In this document: one piece after another, positions 24,062 to 32,222 of the stretch
Position numbering within the stretch: the stretch's first letter is position 1
Layout of the letters: each line of letters starts with the position of its first letter
Source: Streptomyces macrolidinus
GTDB lineage: Bacteria > Actinomycetota > Actinomycetes > Streptomycetales > Streptomycetaceae
NCBI RefSeq assembly: GCF_023887685.1
Contig: NZ_JAMWMR010000015.1
Span: forward strand, 94,765 to 158,764
Length of the DNA: 64,000 nt
Direction of reading: 5' to 3'
Made by a program: the position numbers and the translations under genes
The notes under the pieces: generated by a model
Databases searched by the model: none
What the model saw: the letters and a program-made list of their open reading frames with translations, nothing else
Told to the model about the DNA's origin: nothing

Positions 24062-25639
24062 ATGAGAGAACGCGCAGCCGCGCTGTGCGCTGCCGCCGTG
24101 GTGGTGGCGGGGACGCTCACCGCCGTCCCGGCCGAGGCGAGCGCCGCGCACGGCGTGAGCATCGCCAAGGCGGCCCGACCCACCTGGAAGAAGTGCGGCA
24201 CCGCCCGCTATCGGACGCTGCAGTGCGCGTCCGTCACGGTGCCGCTCGACCATGCGAACCCGCGGGGGCGGCAGATCAGCCTGGCGCTGTCGCGCGTCCC
24301 GCACACCGCGAAGACCTATCAGGGGCCGCTGCTGGTCAATCCGGGCGGGCCCGGCGGCAGTGGTCTGATGCTCGCCGGGTTCGTCGCCGCGACCCTGCCC
24401 AAGAAGGTGGCGGCGCAGTACGACGTCATCGGCTTCGACCCGCGGGGCGTGGGCAAGAGCAAGCCCGCCCTCACCTGCACGCCCGGCCGTGCCAAGCCGG
24501 TCCGCCCGGACTCGGTGCCCAGCACGCCCGCCCTGGAGCAGGCCGGTGTCTCGCGCGCCGCCTCCTTCGCCAAGGCGTGCGCCACCAAGTACGCGCGCGT
24601 GCTGCCGTACATCGACACGGTGAGCGCCGTGCGGGACATGGACGCGATCCGGCAGGCGCTCGGCGCCAGGAAGATCAACTACTTCGGGTACTCGTACGGC
24701 ACCTATCTGGGCGCGGTGTACGCGAAGCTCTTCCCGCAGCGGGTGCGCCGTCTGGTGCTCGACTCGATCGTCGACCCCGGTGGCGTCTGGTACGACGACA
24801 ACATCGAGCAGGACTACGCGTTCAACGACCGCCACCGGGCGTTCCTCGCCTGGGTCGCCAAGTACCACTCGACGTATCACCTCGGCACGGACCCGGCCGT
24901 GGTCGAGTCCAAGTGGTACGCGATGCGGCGGGCGTTGGCGAAGCATCCGGCCGGGAAGAAGGTGGGCGCCGCGGAGTTGGAGGACATCTTCATGCCGGGC
25001 GGCTACTTCAACGGCTACTGGCCGAACCTCGCCGTCGCGTTCGCCGCCTATGTGAACCGCCATGACCCCGGTCCGCTGGTCACGGCGTACGACAAGGTCG
25101 GCAAGGTCGACGCCGCGGGCGACAACAGCTACAGCGTCTACACCGCCGTGCAGTGCCGGGACACCGCCTGGCCGCGCGACTGGGCGCGCTGGCGCAGGGA
25201 CACCTGGGCGGTGCACGCCAAGGCGCCGTTCATGGCCTGGAGCAACACCTGGTACAACGCGCCCTGTGCCTTCTGGCGGACGGCGCCGCTGCGGCCGGTG
25301 GACGTGGCGAACGACGCGCTGCCGCCGACGCTGCTGTTCCAGGCGACGGAGGACGCCGCCACTCCGTACCACGGTGGTGTGCGCGTCCATCGTCTGCTGC
25401 GCGGTTCCCGTCTCGTGGTCGAGCGGGGCGGCGGCAACCACGGCGTCACGCTCAGCGGAAACGCCTGTCTGGACCGGCACTTGACGGCGTATCTGGCGGA
25501 CGGCAAGGTGCCGCGCGGCAGGGGTGAGGCCGACGCGGTGTGCGCGCGGCGGCCCGATCCCAAGCCGCTGCGCACCAAGGCGGCGCCCGCTTCCTCCCCC
25601 GGCTCGACGCTGCACGGGCTGCTCGGCCACCACGGCTGA
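24062..25639 (+). CDS. Secreted alpha/beta-hydrolase (tripeptidyl aminopeptidase-like)
   Basis: 525 residues. Residues 1-28 form a Sec signal peptide (MRERAAALCAAAVVVAGTL then AVPAEASA). The mature part is a two-part alpha/beta-hydrolase of the Streptomyces tripeptidyl aminopeptidase/SlpD-SlpE family: a substrate-binding strand GPLLVNPGGPGGSGLML, the nucleophile elbow YFGYSYGTYLGAVYA (Ser in GYSYG), Asp in LFQATEDAATPYHGG and His in ERGGGNHGVTLS. It should remove short peptides from the N-terminus of extracellular proteins. The ATG at 24062 follows a weak ribosome site. It appears monocistronic. Confidence 0.9.
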   Translation: MRERAAALCAAAVVVAGTLTAVPAEASAAHGVSIAKAARPTWKKCGTARYRTLQCASVTVPLDHANPRGRQISLALSRVPHTAKTYQGPLLVNPGGPGGSGLMLAGFVAATLPKKVAAQYDVIGFDPRGVGKSKPALTCTPGRAKPVRPDSVPSTPALEQAGVSRAASFAKACATKYARVLPYIDTVSAVRDMDAIRQALGARKINYFGYSYGTYLGAVYAKLFPQRVRRLVLDSIVDPGGVWYDDNIEQDYAFNDRHRAFLAWVAKYHSTYHLGTDPAVVESKWYAMRRALAKHPAGKKVGAAELEDIFMPGGYFNGYWPNLAVAFAAYVNRHDPGPLVTAYDKVGKVDAAGDNSYSVYTAVQCRDTAWPRDWARWRRDTWAVHAKAPFMAWSNTWYNAPCAFWRTAPLRPVDVANDALPPTLLFQATEDAATPYHGGVRVHRLLRGSRLVVERGGGNHGVTLSGNACLDRHLTAYLADGKVPRGRGEADAVCARRPDPKPLRTKAAPASSPGSTLHGLLGHHG

Positions 25640-25706
25640 GCCCGCCCGCCGACCCTGTCGGGGGCCGCGCATCCGCGTTGTCGGACCCGTGCTCCATCAT
25701 GGACGC

Positions 25707-26105
25707 ATGAGCGAACTGACCAGGATTCCGGCCCCCGACGGGGTCGCCCCCGCCGCCGCGTACACGCATGTCGTCATGGGCACGGGCCGCTTCGTCGCGG
25801 TCTCCGGCCAACTCTCGCTGGACGAGGACGGCAAGCTCGTCGGCGAGGGCGATCCGGCGGCCCAGGCCCGCCAGGTCTTCGAGAACCTGCGCCGCTGCCT
25901 GGCCGCCGCCGGGGCGACGTTCGACGACGTGGTCAAACTGACCTTCTTCGTCACGGACATGGCGTACATGCCCGCGATCCGCGCGGCCCGCGCCGCGCAC
26001 ATACCGGAGGACCGCCTGCCCGCCGCGTCGGCCGTGCAGGTGGCGTCGCTGGTGCGGCCGGAGTTCCTGATGGAGATCGAGGCGTACGCGGTACTGCCGC
26101 GATAA
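25707..26105 (+). CDS. RidA/YjgF-family enamine/imine deaminase
   Basis: A 132-residue member of the RidA family, trimeric cytoplasmic proteins that hydrolyse reactive 2-aminoacrylate and related imines released by PLP enzymes. Visible: YTHVVMGTGRFVAVSGQLSL, QARQVFENLRRCLAAAGATFDDVVKLT, FFVTDMAYMPAIRAARAAH and the C-terminal EFLMEIEAYAVLPR. The substrate-binding Arg of canonical RidA (in xxSRS/xxAR near the C-terminus) is not clearly present; the stretch RLPAASAVQVASLVRPEFL lacks the typical PARSxVxV arginine, so the substrate may differ. The start is ATG 25707. Confidence 0.85.
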   Translation: MSELTRIPAPDGVAPAAAYTHVVMGTGRFVAVSGQLSLDEDGKLVGEGDPAAQARQVFENLRRCLAAAGATFDDVVKLTFFVTDMAYMPAIRAARAAHIPEDRLPAASAVQVASLVRPEFLMEIEAYAVLPR

Positions 26106-26144
26106 CCCGTGGCCGGTCGGGCGGCGGCTGTCTACGGTGCGGTC

Positions 26145-26678
26145 ATGAACGGCCCTTTCACCCTTCGTGACATGACCCTCGACGACTGCCGACGTGTCAG
26201 TGAGATCCGTATCCGCGGCTGGCGGACGGCCTATCGAGGGCTGATACCGCAGTCGTATCTCGACGCCCTCGACATCGACGCGGACACCGCCCGACGCCGC
26301 GCCCGGTTCGCGCCGGACGCCGGTGACGTGGTGAACCTCGTCGCCGAGCTGGACGGCGAGGTCATCGGCTGGTCGGCGCACGGACCGTACCGCGACGGCG
26401 AAGTCCGCACCGAGGACGCCGAGTTGTACGCCCTCTACGTCGCGCCCGAGCTGATCGGTACGGGCGTCGGCCGGGCTCTGCTGGCCGAGTCGGCACGGCG
26501 GTGCGTCGCGCGCGGACACCGGCGGATGTTCCTGTGGGTGCTCAAGGAGAACGCCCGCGCCCGGCGCTTCTACGAGCGGGCCGGTCTCCGGGCCGGCGGC
26601 GCCGAGGAGACGTTCGAGACGGACGGGGTCGCCGTGCCGGAGGTGCGGTACTCGGGCGTGTTGCCGCTGCCCGGTTGA
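26145..26678 (+). CDS. GNAT-family N-acetyltransferase
   Basis: A 177-residue acetyltransferase with a typical GNAT core: FTLRDMTLDDCRRVSEIRIRGWRTAYRG at the N-terminus, AELYALYVAPELIGTGVGRALL (beta-4 and the pyrophosphate loop) and MFLWVLKENARARRFYERAGL (motif B). The RGWRTAYRGLIP pattern is common to a broad bacterial group of unknown acceptor. The ATG at 26145 is used; an in-frame GTG upstream at 26109 lacks a ribosome site. It follows ridA by 39 bp on the same strand and may be co-transcribed. Confidence 0.85.
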   Translation: MNGPFTLRDMTLDDCRRVSEIRIRGWRTAYRGLIPQSYLDALDIDADTARRRARFAPDAGDVVNLVAELDGEVIGWSAHGPYRDGEVRTEDAELYALYVAPELIGTGVGRALLAESARRCVARGHRRMFLWVLKENARARRFYERAGLRAGGAEETFETDGVAVPEVRYSGVLPLPG

Positions 26679-26682
26679 CGGT

Positions 26683-27258
26683 TCAGCGCTGCGGGGGCAG
26701 GCGCTGCAGGGCGTGCACGGCCGCCTCCGCGAGCGTCGGGTGCGCGAGCGCCTCGTTCAGTACGGGCCTGGCCCGTGGGTCGCCGAGGACACCGAGCCCC
26801 TCCACGCAGGCGAGGGCCACCTTGCGGTACGGGTCGTGCGGGCGCAGCCGGCGCCGCAGCGTGGTGATCAGCGCGGGCACGGCCTCGGGGGCGCGCAGCT
26901 CGACGAGCAGGCGTACGGGGTGGAGGGCGTAGGCGACGCGGAGTTCGTTGGTGGCGAGGGCGGCTGCCGCGCGGCCGGTGCGCGGATCGCCGAGCCGGGC
27001 CAGGGCGTGGGCGGCCGACGCGCAGCGCGGCGGGTCACGGTGGTTGAGCAGCAGGACGAGCGCTTCGAACGCCCGCCGGTCGCCTTGGAGTCCGAGCCGG
27101 AAGGCCGCCGACTCGCGGGCCCACAGCGGCTGTCCGGGTTCGGTCAGCACGGCGGCCAGGGTGTCCGGGTCGCTGGTCGCCGCCAGCCGCTCGTAGGCCG
27201 GCGAGCCACCGGACTCGGTCCGTAAACGCTCCGTGAGTGACCGCGACGCCTCGTCCAT
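26683..27258 (-). CDS. HEAT-repeat protein
   Basis: A 191-residue all-helical protein made of about five HEAT/PBS-lyase-like repeats. Examples are LWARESAAFRLGLQGDRRAF, RCASAAHALARLGDPRTGRA and RKVALACVEGLGVLGDPRAR, each with the A-L-x-x-L-G-D-P-R turn. Such repeats serve as protein-protein interaction scaffolds; no catalytic motif is present. It is convergent with the acetyltransferase gene, with 4 bp between stops. The partner is unknown. Confidence 0.8.
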   Translation of the reverse strand: MDEASRSLTERLRTESGGSPAYERLAATSDPDTLAAVLTEPGQPLWARESAAFRLGLQGDRRAFEALVLLLNHRDPPRCASAAHALARLGDPRTGRAAAALATNELRVAYALHPVRLLVELRAPEAVPALITTLRRRLRPHDPYRKVALACVEGLGVLGDPRARPVLNEALAHPTLAEAAVHALQRLPPQR

Positions 27259-27650
27259 GGAGCCGAGGGTACGGGCGCCCGCCGGTCGGCGGGAGCTACA
27301 TCACACATTCCGGGGGGTGGCGCGCTCGTTACCCGCGAGTTAAGCTCATTCGAGCGAGTTACCCACTCGTTCGACTTGCGGTGGCCTGGTGACGCAGCCA
27401 CGGCAAGGAGCACTCCCACGCCCTCAGGGCCGTGGGTGCTGGTCGGTTCGGTACCTCAGGTACCCAAGTACGGCTCGGCTCCGGGACAGGGCCGGTCGGA
27501 TCACGTTCCGGACGTGTGCGCGTCCGTGGACGATGCCGGGCGTGTGCGCTCGTCGGCCCGGCGAACACCCGCAACCTCCGCACTGTGTACGTCCGTTGAC
27601 GCACCCAGGCGCATCTCTCAGTCGTCACCCCTCATCTCTGGAGTCCCGCG
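27259..27650. other. 392-bp upstream region of the 3-hydroxyacyl-CoA dehydrogenase gene
   Basis: No gene is convincing here. It contains an AT-richer patch with inverted-repeat operator candidates (27327-27373), a near-perfect palindrome GGTACCTCAGGTACC (27450-27464) and then GC-rich leader sequence to the ATG at 27651. Such a long and patterned leader suggests regulated expression of the downstream gene. Confidence 0.5.
27351..27373. promoter_or_regulatory. Inverted repeat, candidate TetR-type operator
   Basis: CGAGCGAGT (27351-27359) and ACTCGTTCG (27365-27373) form an inverted repeat with 8 of 9 positions paired around TACCC. A related half-site with GTTACCC and GCGAGT lies just upstream at 27327-27341. 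The size and symmetry fit a TetR-family operator, and a TetR gene lies immediately downstream of the regulated dehydrogenase. Confidence 0.45.
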
Positions 27651-29456
27651 ATGGCCACTCCCTTCTCCGACACTCCTCTGTCCCCTCTCAAGACCGTCGC
27701 CGTGATCGGTCTCGGCACCATGGGCACCGGCATCGCCGAGGTGCTGACCCGGGCCGGCCGCGAGGTCATCGGCATCGACGTCAGCGAGGCCGCGGCCACC
27801 CAGGCCGGTGCCGCGCTGGAGACGTCCCTCGCCCGCGCCGTCGGCCGCGGACGCCTCGGCGAGCGGGAGCGCGACGACGCCCTCGCCCGCTTCCGTACGT
27901 CCACGGATCTGGCGGCGGCGGCCGACGCCGACCTGGTCATCGAGGTGGTCCCGGAGTCGTACGAGATCAAGCAGCAGGTCTTCCGCGCCCTGGACGGCAT
28001 CGTGCGGCCCGACACCATCCTCGCCACCGGGACGAACGCGCTGTCCGTGACCCGGCTCGCGGCCGACTCGGCGCACCCCGACCGTGTGCTCGGGCTGCAC
28101 TTCTTCAACCCGGCGCCCGCGATGCGCCTGGTCGAGGTCGTCTCGTCCGTGCTGACCGCGCCCGCGGCCGTCACCGCGGTGACGGATCTGGCCCTGGACC
28201 TGGGCAAGGAGCCCGTCGCGGTGGGCGACCGGCCCGGATTCGTCGCCGACGGGCTGCTGTTCGGCTATCTGAACCAGGCCGCCGCGATGTACGAGGCCAA
28301 GTACGCCTCCCGTGAGGACATCGACGCCGCGATGCGGCTGGGCTGCGGGCTGCCCATGGGGCCGCTGGCGCTGCTCGACCTGATCGGCGTCGACACGGCC
28401 CGTACGGTCCTGGAGGCCATGTACGCCGCCTCCCGCGACCGGCTGCACGCGCCCGCGCCGATCCTCAAGCAGCTCAGCGAGGCGGGCCTGACCGGCCGCA
28501 AGTCGGGGCGCGGCTTCTACACCTACGAGGCCCCCGGCAGCGCGGTCGTGGTGCGCGACGCGCTGACCCCGCTGGACGGTACCGCCCTGGCGCCGGGCCG
28601 TCCGGTGCGCTCGGTCGGGGTCGCCGGTTCCGGCACCATGGCGTCCGGGATCACCGAGGTCTTCGCCAAGGCCGGGTACGACGTCGTCCTCGCCGCCCGC
28701 ACCGAGGAGAAGGCGCAGGCCGCGAAGGCGCGGGTCGGCAAGTCGCTCGCGCGCTCGGTCGACAAGGGCCGGATGACGGCCGAGACGGCCGCGCAGACGC
28801 TGGACCGGATCCGGCCGACGGGCTCCTACGACGACTTCGCCGGGGTCGATCTGGCCCTGGAGGCGATCGCCGAGGACCTGGCGGCCAAGCAGCAGCTCTT
28901 CGCCACGTTCGACAAGGTCTGCAAGCCGGGCGCGATCCTGGCCACCACCACGTCCTCTCTGCCCGTGGTCGCCTGTGCCCGTGCCACCTCGCGTCCGCAG
29001 GACGTGATCGGCATGCACTTCTTCAACCCGGCGCCCGCCATGAAGCTGGTCGAGGTGGTCCGTACGGTGTTGACGGCGGACGATGTGCACTCGACGGTCC
29101 GTGACCTGTGTGCATCGATCAAGAAGCACCCCGTCGACTGCGGCGACCGGGCCGGGTTCATCGTCAACGCCCTGCTGTTCCCGTACCTCAACAACGCGAT
29201 CAAGATGGTGCAGGAGCACTACGCGTCCCTTGACGACATCGACGCGGCGATGAAGCTGGGCGGCGGCTACCCGATGGGCCCGTTCGAACTGCTCGACGTG
29301 GTCGGTCTCGATGTCTCGCTGGCCATCGAGAAGGTCCTGCACCGCGAGTTCCGCGACCCGGGCCTGGCGCCCGCGCCGCTCCTGGAGCATCTGGTGGCCG
29401 CGGGCTGCCTCGGCCGCAAGACCGGCCGCGGCTTCCGCGAATATGCCAAGCGCTGA
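27651..29456 (+). CDS. Tandem-duplicated 3-hydroxyacyl-CoA (3-hydroxybutyryl-CoA) dehydrogenase
   Basis: 601 residues built of two complete 3-hydroxyacyl-CoA dehydrogenase units of about 290 residues. Unit 1: Rossmann motif VIGLGTMGTGIAEVLTRAG (about 15-33), LGLHFFNPAPAMRLVEVV, GCGLPMGPLALLDLIGVD and GRKSGRGFYTYE. Unit 2 starts near residue 322: VAGSGTMASGITEVFAKAG, IGMHFFNPAPAMKLVEVV, GGGYPMGPFELLDVVGLD and GRKTGRGFREY. Both keep the catalytic His (HFFNPAP) and NAD glycines. It oxidises or reduces acetoacetyl/3-hydroxybutyryl-CoA, feeding crotonyl-CoA to Ccr 1.4 kb downstream. The first unit's VAGSGTM counterpart differs from the second enough to suggest an old duplication. Confidence 0.9.
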   Translation: MATPFSDTPLSPLKTVAVIGLGTMGTGIAEVLTRAGREVIGIDVSEAAATQAGAALETSLARAVGRGRLGERERDDALARFRTSTDLAAAADADLVIEVVPESYEIKQQVFRALDGIVRPDTILATGTNALSVTRLAADSAHPDRVLGLHFFNPAPAMRLVEVVSSVLTAPAAVTAVTDLALDLGKEPVAVGDRPGFVADGLLFGYLNQAAAMYEAKYASREDIDAAMRLGCGLPMGPLALLDLIGVDTARTVLEAMYAASRDRLHAPAPILKQLSEAGLTGRKSGRGFYTYEAPGSAVVVRDALTPLDGTALAPGRPVRSVGVAGSGTMASGITEVFAKAGYDVVLAARTEEKAQAAKARVGKSLARSVDKGRMTAETAAQTLDRIRPTGSYDDFAGVDLALEAIAEDLAAKQQLFATFDKVCKPGAILATTTSSLPVVACARATSRPQDVIGMHFFNPAPAMKLVEVVRTVLTADDVHSTVRDLCASIKKHPVDCGDRAGFIVNALLFPYLNNAIKMVQEHYASLDDIDAAMKLGGGYPMGPFELLDVVGLDVSLAIEKVLHREFRDPGLAPAPLLEHLVAAGCLGRKTGRGFREYAKR

Positions 29457-29592
29457 CGGGCGCGGCGACAGGCCCGGGAAGGGCGCCGACTGGGGCGGAC
29501 TGCTCGACCCGGCCGCCCACCCCCCGCCCGCGCGAGGCGGGGGGATCCCCGGGCATGCACATCACCCGGCGCGCATGCAGTACGTTCGGGGC

Positions 29593-30405
29593 ATGTCCCA
29601 GCCCGCCAAGTCCTCACGTACACCAGCCGCGTCCGACGCACCGGAGAGTGCCGCAGGCTCTCGCGCCGCAGCCCAGCGGCTCAAGATGCGCCGAGAACTG
29701 GCGGCAGCCGCGATGGAGCTGTTCGCCACCAAGGGATACGAGGCGACCACCGTCGACGAGATCGCGGCGACCGCCGGGGTCGCCCGGCGCACCTTCTTCC
29801 GCCACTTCCGCTCCAAGGAGGAGGCGATCTTCCCGGACCACGACGACACCCTGGTCCGCGCCGAGGCGGTCCTCAACGCGGCGCCCGCGCACGAGCATCC
29901 GCTCGACACGGTGTGCCGCGGCATCAAGGAAGTCATGAGGATGTACGCGGCCCAGCCGGAGATCTCCGTGCAGCGCTACAAGCTCACGCGCGAGGTGCCG
30001 ACGCTGCGCGAGGCGGAGATCGCCTCGGTCGCCCGCTACGAGCGGCTCTTCACCCGCTATCTGCTCGGCCACTTCGACGAGCACGCGCACGACGACGACG
30101 CCAACGACGACCCGCTGCTCGCGGAGGTGGCGGCCTCGGCGGTGGTCACCGCGCACAACCACGTCCTGCGGCGCTGGCTGCGGGCCGGCGGCCAGGGGGA
30201 CGTGGAGACCCAGCTCGACCACGCCTTCGCGATCGTCCGCAAGACCTTCGGCACGGGGATCGGGGCCGGGCGCGAGACCGCGCCCCGTACGACGTCGGCG
30301 TCCGCGCTCACGCAGGGCGAGGTGCTGGTGACGGTGACGAGGACCGACACGCCTCTCGACGAGGTCATGCGCGCCATCGAGCAGGCCCTCAAGGGCCGCG
30401 CGTAG
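29593..30405 (+). CDS. TetR-family transcriptional regulator
   Basis: A 270-residue regulator. The N-terminal helix-turn-helix is typical: RRELAAAAMELFATKGYEA, TTVDEIAATAGVARRTFFRHF, then RSKEEAIFPDHDD (residues about 35-85). The ligand domain ends in an Ala/Thr-rich tail of about 50 residues with a second helix (DTPLDEVMRAIEQALKGRA). The ATG at 29593 is preferred over one at 29575. It lies between the dehydrogenase and the ccr operon on the same strand and is closed by a strong terminator, so it is a likely local regulator of these acyl-CoA genes; the ligand could be an acyl-CoA. Confidence 0.85.
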   Translation: MSQPAKSSRTPAASDAPESAAGSRAAAQRLKMRRELAAAAMELFATKGYEATTVDEIAATAGVARRTFFRHFRSKEEAIFPDHDDTLVRAEAVLNAAPAHEHPLDTVCRGIKEVMRMYAAQPEISVQRYKLTREVPTLREAEIASVARYERLFTRYLLGHFDEHAHDDDANDDPLLAEVAASAVVTAHNHVLRRWLRAGGQGDVETQLDHAFAIVRKTFGTGIGAGRETAPRTTSASALTQGEVLVTVTRTDTPLDEVMRAIEQALKGRA

Positions 30406-30869
30406 CGTTCCGCGACCCACTGGGCAAGACCGTCCGACCCACGGGCCGGTGGTGGCACTGAGTGCCACCACCGGCCCGTTCTCATGAGCGCTCCCCAGAC
30501 GCGCCTTGATCGATCATCGCTCATCTGTCGGGTAAAGATTTCATTTGAGAGCAAGTTCTGGCACCCAGTGCCTTGCGGGGTGACACGCCGTGCCATACCG
30601 TGAGGGTGTCCGGGCGGCCGGCGTACAGAGAACCTCCGTACGGCGGCTGTCCCCGCAAGCCCTCGGGCGAGCGCGCCCGGACGCCTGCGTCACAGGCACC
30701 CTCCGCGCCACCAAGCGTTGCCACAGCACCACCTCCGCCGAACCGACGGCACCCTCCACCCGCAGCACACCGACGTCACCCTCAGCGTCTCCCTCAAGAC
30801 TTCCCCCAGCTCTCGACACCGCTCGACGCCGTTCGACCGGGGAGACCCCACTTCGCCGGAGGCACCATC
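30406..30869. other. 464-bp region between the TetR gene and ccr
   Basis: It contains the TetR terminator, then an AT-rich patch (30505-30560) with the palindrome TGATCGATCA (30507-30516), probably part of the ccr promoter region, and then about 270 bp of GC-rich leader. The frame of ccr is open through much of this leader, but it has no conserved protein character. I found no convincing -10/-35 pair. Confidence 0.5.
30441..30479 (+). terminator. Perfect 18-bp hairpin terminator after the TetR gene
   Basis: ACGGGCCGGTGGTGGCAC (30441-30458) pairs perfectly with 30462-30479 around a 3-base loop, TGA. It starts 35 bp after the TetR stop codon, and the stem is GC-rich. It separates the regulator from the ccr operon. 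Confidence 0.85.
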
Positions 30870-32207
30870 GTGAAGGACATCCTGGACGCGATCCAGTCGG
30901 GGACGGCCACGTCCGCCGACCTCGCCGCTCTGCCGCTGCCCGAGTCGTACCGCGCGATCACCGTGCACAAGGACGAGACGGAGATGTTCGCGGGGCTCAC
31001 CACCCGCGACAAGGACCCCCGCAAGTCGCTGCACCTGGACGACGTGCCGCTGCCCGAACTGGGGCCGGGCGAGGCCCTGGTGGCCGTCATGGCCTCCTCG
31101 GTCAACTACAACTCGGTGTGGACGTCGATCTTCGAGCCGCTGCCGACCTTCGGCTTCCTGGAGCGCTACGGCAAGCTCTCGGAGCTGACCAGGCGCCATG
31201 ACCTGCCGTACCACATCATCGGGTCCGACCTCGCGGGCGTCGTCCTGCGCACCGGCCCCGGTGTCAACGCCTGGAAGCCCGGCGCCGAGGTCGTCGCGCA
31301 CTGTCTGTCGGTCGAACTGGAGTCCTCCGACGGCCACAACGACACGATGCTCGACCCCGAGCAGCGCATCTGGGGCTTCGAGACCAACTTCGGCGGCCTC
31401 GCCGAGATCGCGCTCGTCAAGTCCAACCAGCTCATGCCCAAGCCCGCTCATCTCACCTGGGAGGAGGCCGCCGCCCCCGGCCTGGTCAACTCCACCGCCT
31501 ACCGGCAGCTCGTCTCCCGCAACGGCGCCCAGATGAAGCAGGGCGACAACGTCCTGATCTGGGGCGCGAGCGGCGGACTCGGCAGCTACGCGACGCAGTT
31601 CGCGCTCGCCGGCGGCGCCAACCCGATCTGCGTCGTCTCCTCGCCGGCCAAGGCGGAGATCTGCCGCGCGATGGGCGCCGAGGCGATCATCGACCGCAAC
31701 GCCGAGGACTACAAGTTCTGGAAGGACGAGCACACCCAGGACCCCAAGGAGTGGAAGCGCTTCGGCAAGCGCATCCGCGAACTGACGGGCGGCGAGGACG
31801 TGGACATCGTCTTCGAGCACCCCGGCCGCGAGACCTTCGGCGCGAGCGTCTATGTCACGCGCAAGGGCGGCACCATCGTCACCTGCGCCTCGACGTCGGG
31901 CTACCAGCACGAGTACGACAACCGCTATCTGTGGATGTCCCTGAAGCGGATCGTCGGCTCGCACTTCGCCAACTACCGCGAGGCCTGGGAGGCCAACCGC
32001 CTCGTCGCCAAGGGCAGGATCCACCCGACGCTCTCCAAGGTCTACTCCCTGGAGGAGACCGGGCAGGCCGCGTACGACGTGCACCGCAACCTCCACCAGG
32101 GCAAGGTCGGCGTCCTGTGCCTCGCCCCCGGCGAAGGCCTCGGCGTGCGCGACGAGGAGATGCGCGCCCGGCACATCGACGCCATCAACCGCTTCCGGAA
32201 CATCTGA
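30870..32207 (+). CDS. ccr: Crotonyl-CoA carboxylase/reductase
   Basis: A 445-residue NADPH-dependent reductive carboxylase turning crotonyl-CoA plus CO2 into (2S)-ethylmalonyl-CoA, the key step of the ethylmalonyl-CoA pathway and a source of polyketide extender units. Starting at the GTG at 30870 (GGAGG at 30858-30862), the four CO2-site residues known from Kitasatospora Ccr fall exactly at Asn81 (SSVNYNSVW), Phe170 and Glu171 (IWGFETNFGG) and His365 (VGSHFANYRE), which strongly supports this start. The MDR-type NADPH fold is seen in LIWGASGGLGSYATQFA (about 229-245). It is the first gene of a five-gene operon. Confidence 0.97.
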   Translation: MKDILDAIQSGTATSADLAALPLPESYRAITVHKDETEMFAGLTTRDKDPRKSLHLDDVPLPELGPGEALVAVMASSVNYNSVWTSIFEPLPTFGFLERYGKLSELTRRHDLPYHIIGSDLAGVVLRTGPGVNAWKPGAEVVAHCLSVELESSDGHNDTMLDPEQRIWGFETNFGGLAEIALVKSNQLMPKPAHLTWEEAAAPGLVNSTAYRQLVSRNGAQMKQGDNVLIWGASGGLGSYATQFALAGGANPICVVSSPAKAEICRAMGAEAIIDRNAEDYKFWKDEHTQDPKEWKRFGKRIRELTGGEDVDIVFEHPGRETFGASVYVTRKGGTIVTCASTSGYQHEYDNRYLWMSLKRIVGSHFANYREAWEANRLVAKGRIHPTLSKVYSLEETGQAAYDVHRNLHQGKVGVLCLAPGEGLGVRDEEMRARHIDAINRFRNI

Positions 32208-32222
32208 GGTCGGCGAGGCATC

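Noticed and set aside
27389..27650. A small gene in the leader of the hydroxyacyl-CoA dehydrogenase
   Set aside because: The open frame is Arg/Pro-rich, has no ribosome site and runs out of frame into the real gene.
30573..30869. An N-terminal extension of Ccr by 99 codons
   Set aside because: Pro/Arg-rich and unlike the family; the GTG at 30870 has an ideal ribosome site and places the four CO2-site residues at their known positions.
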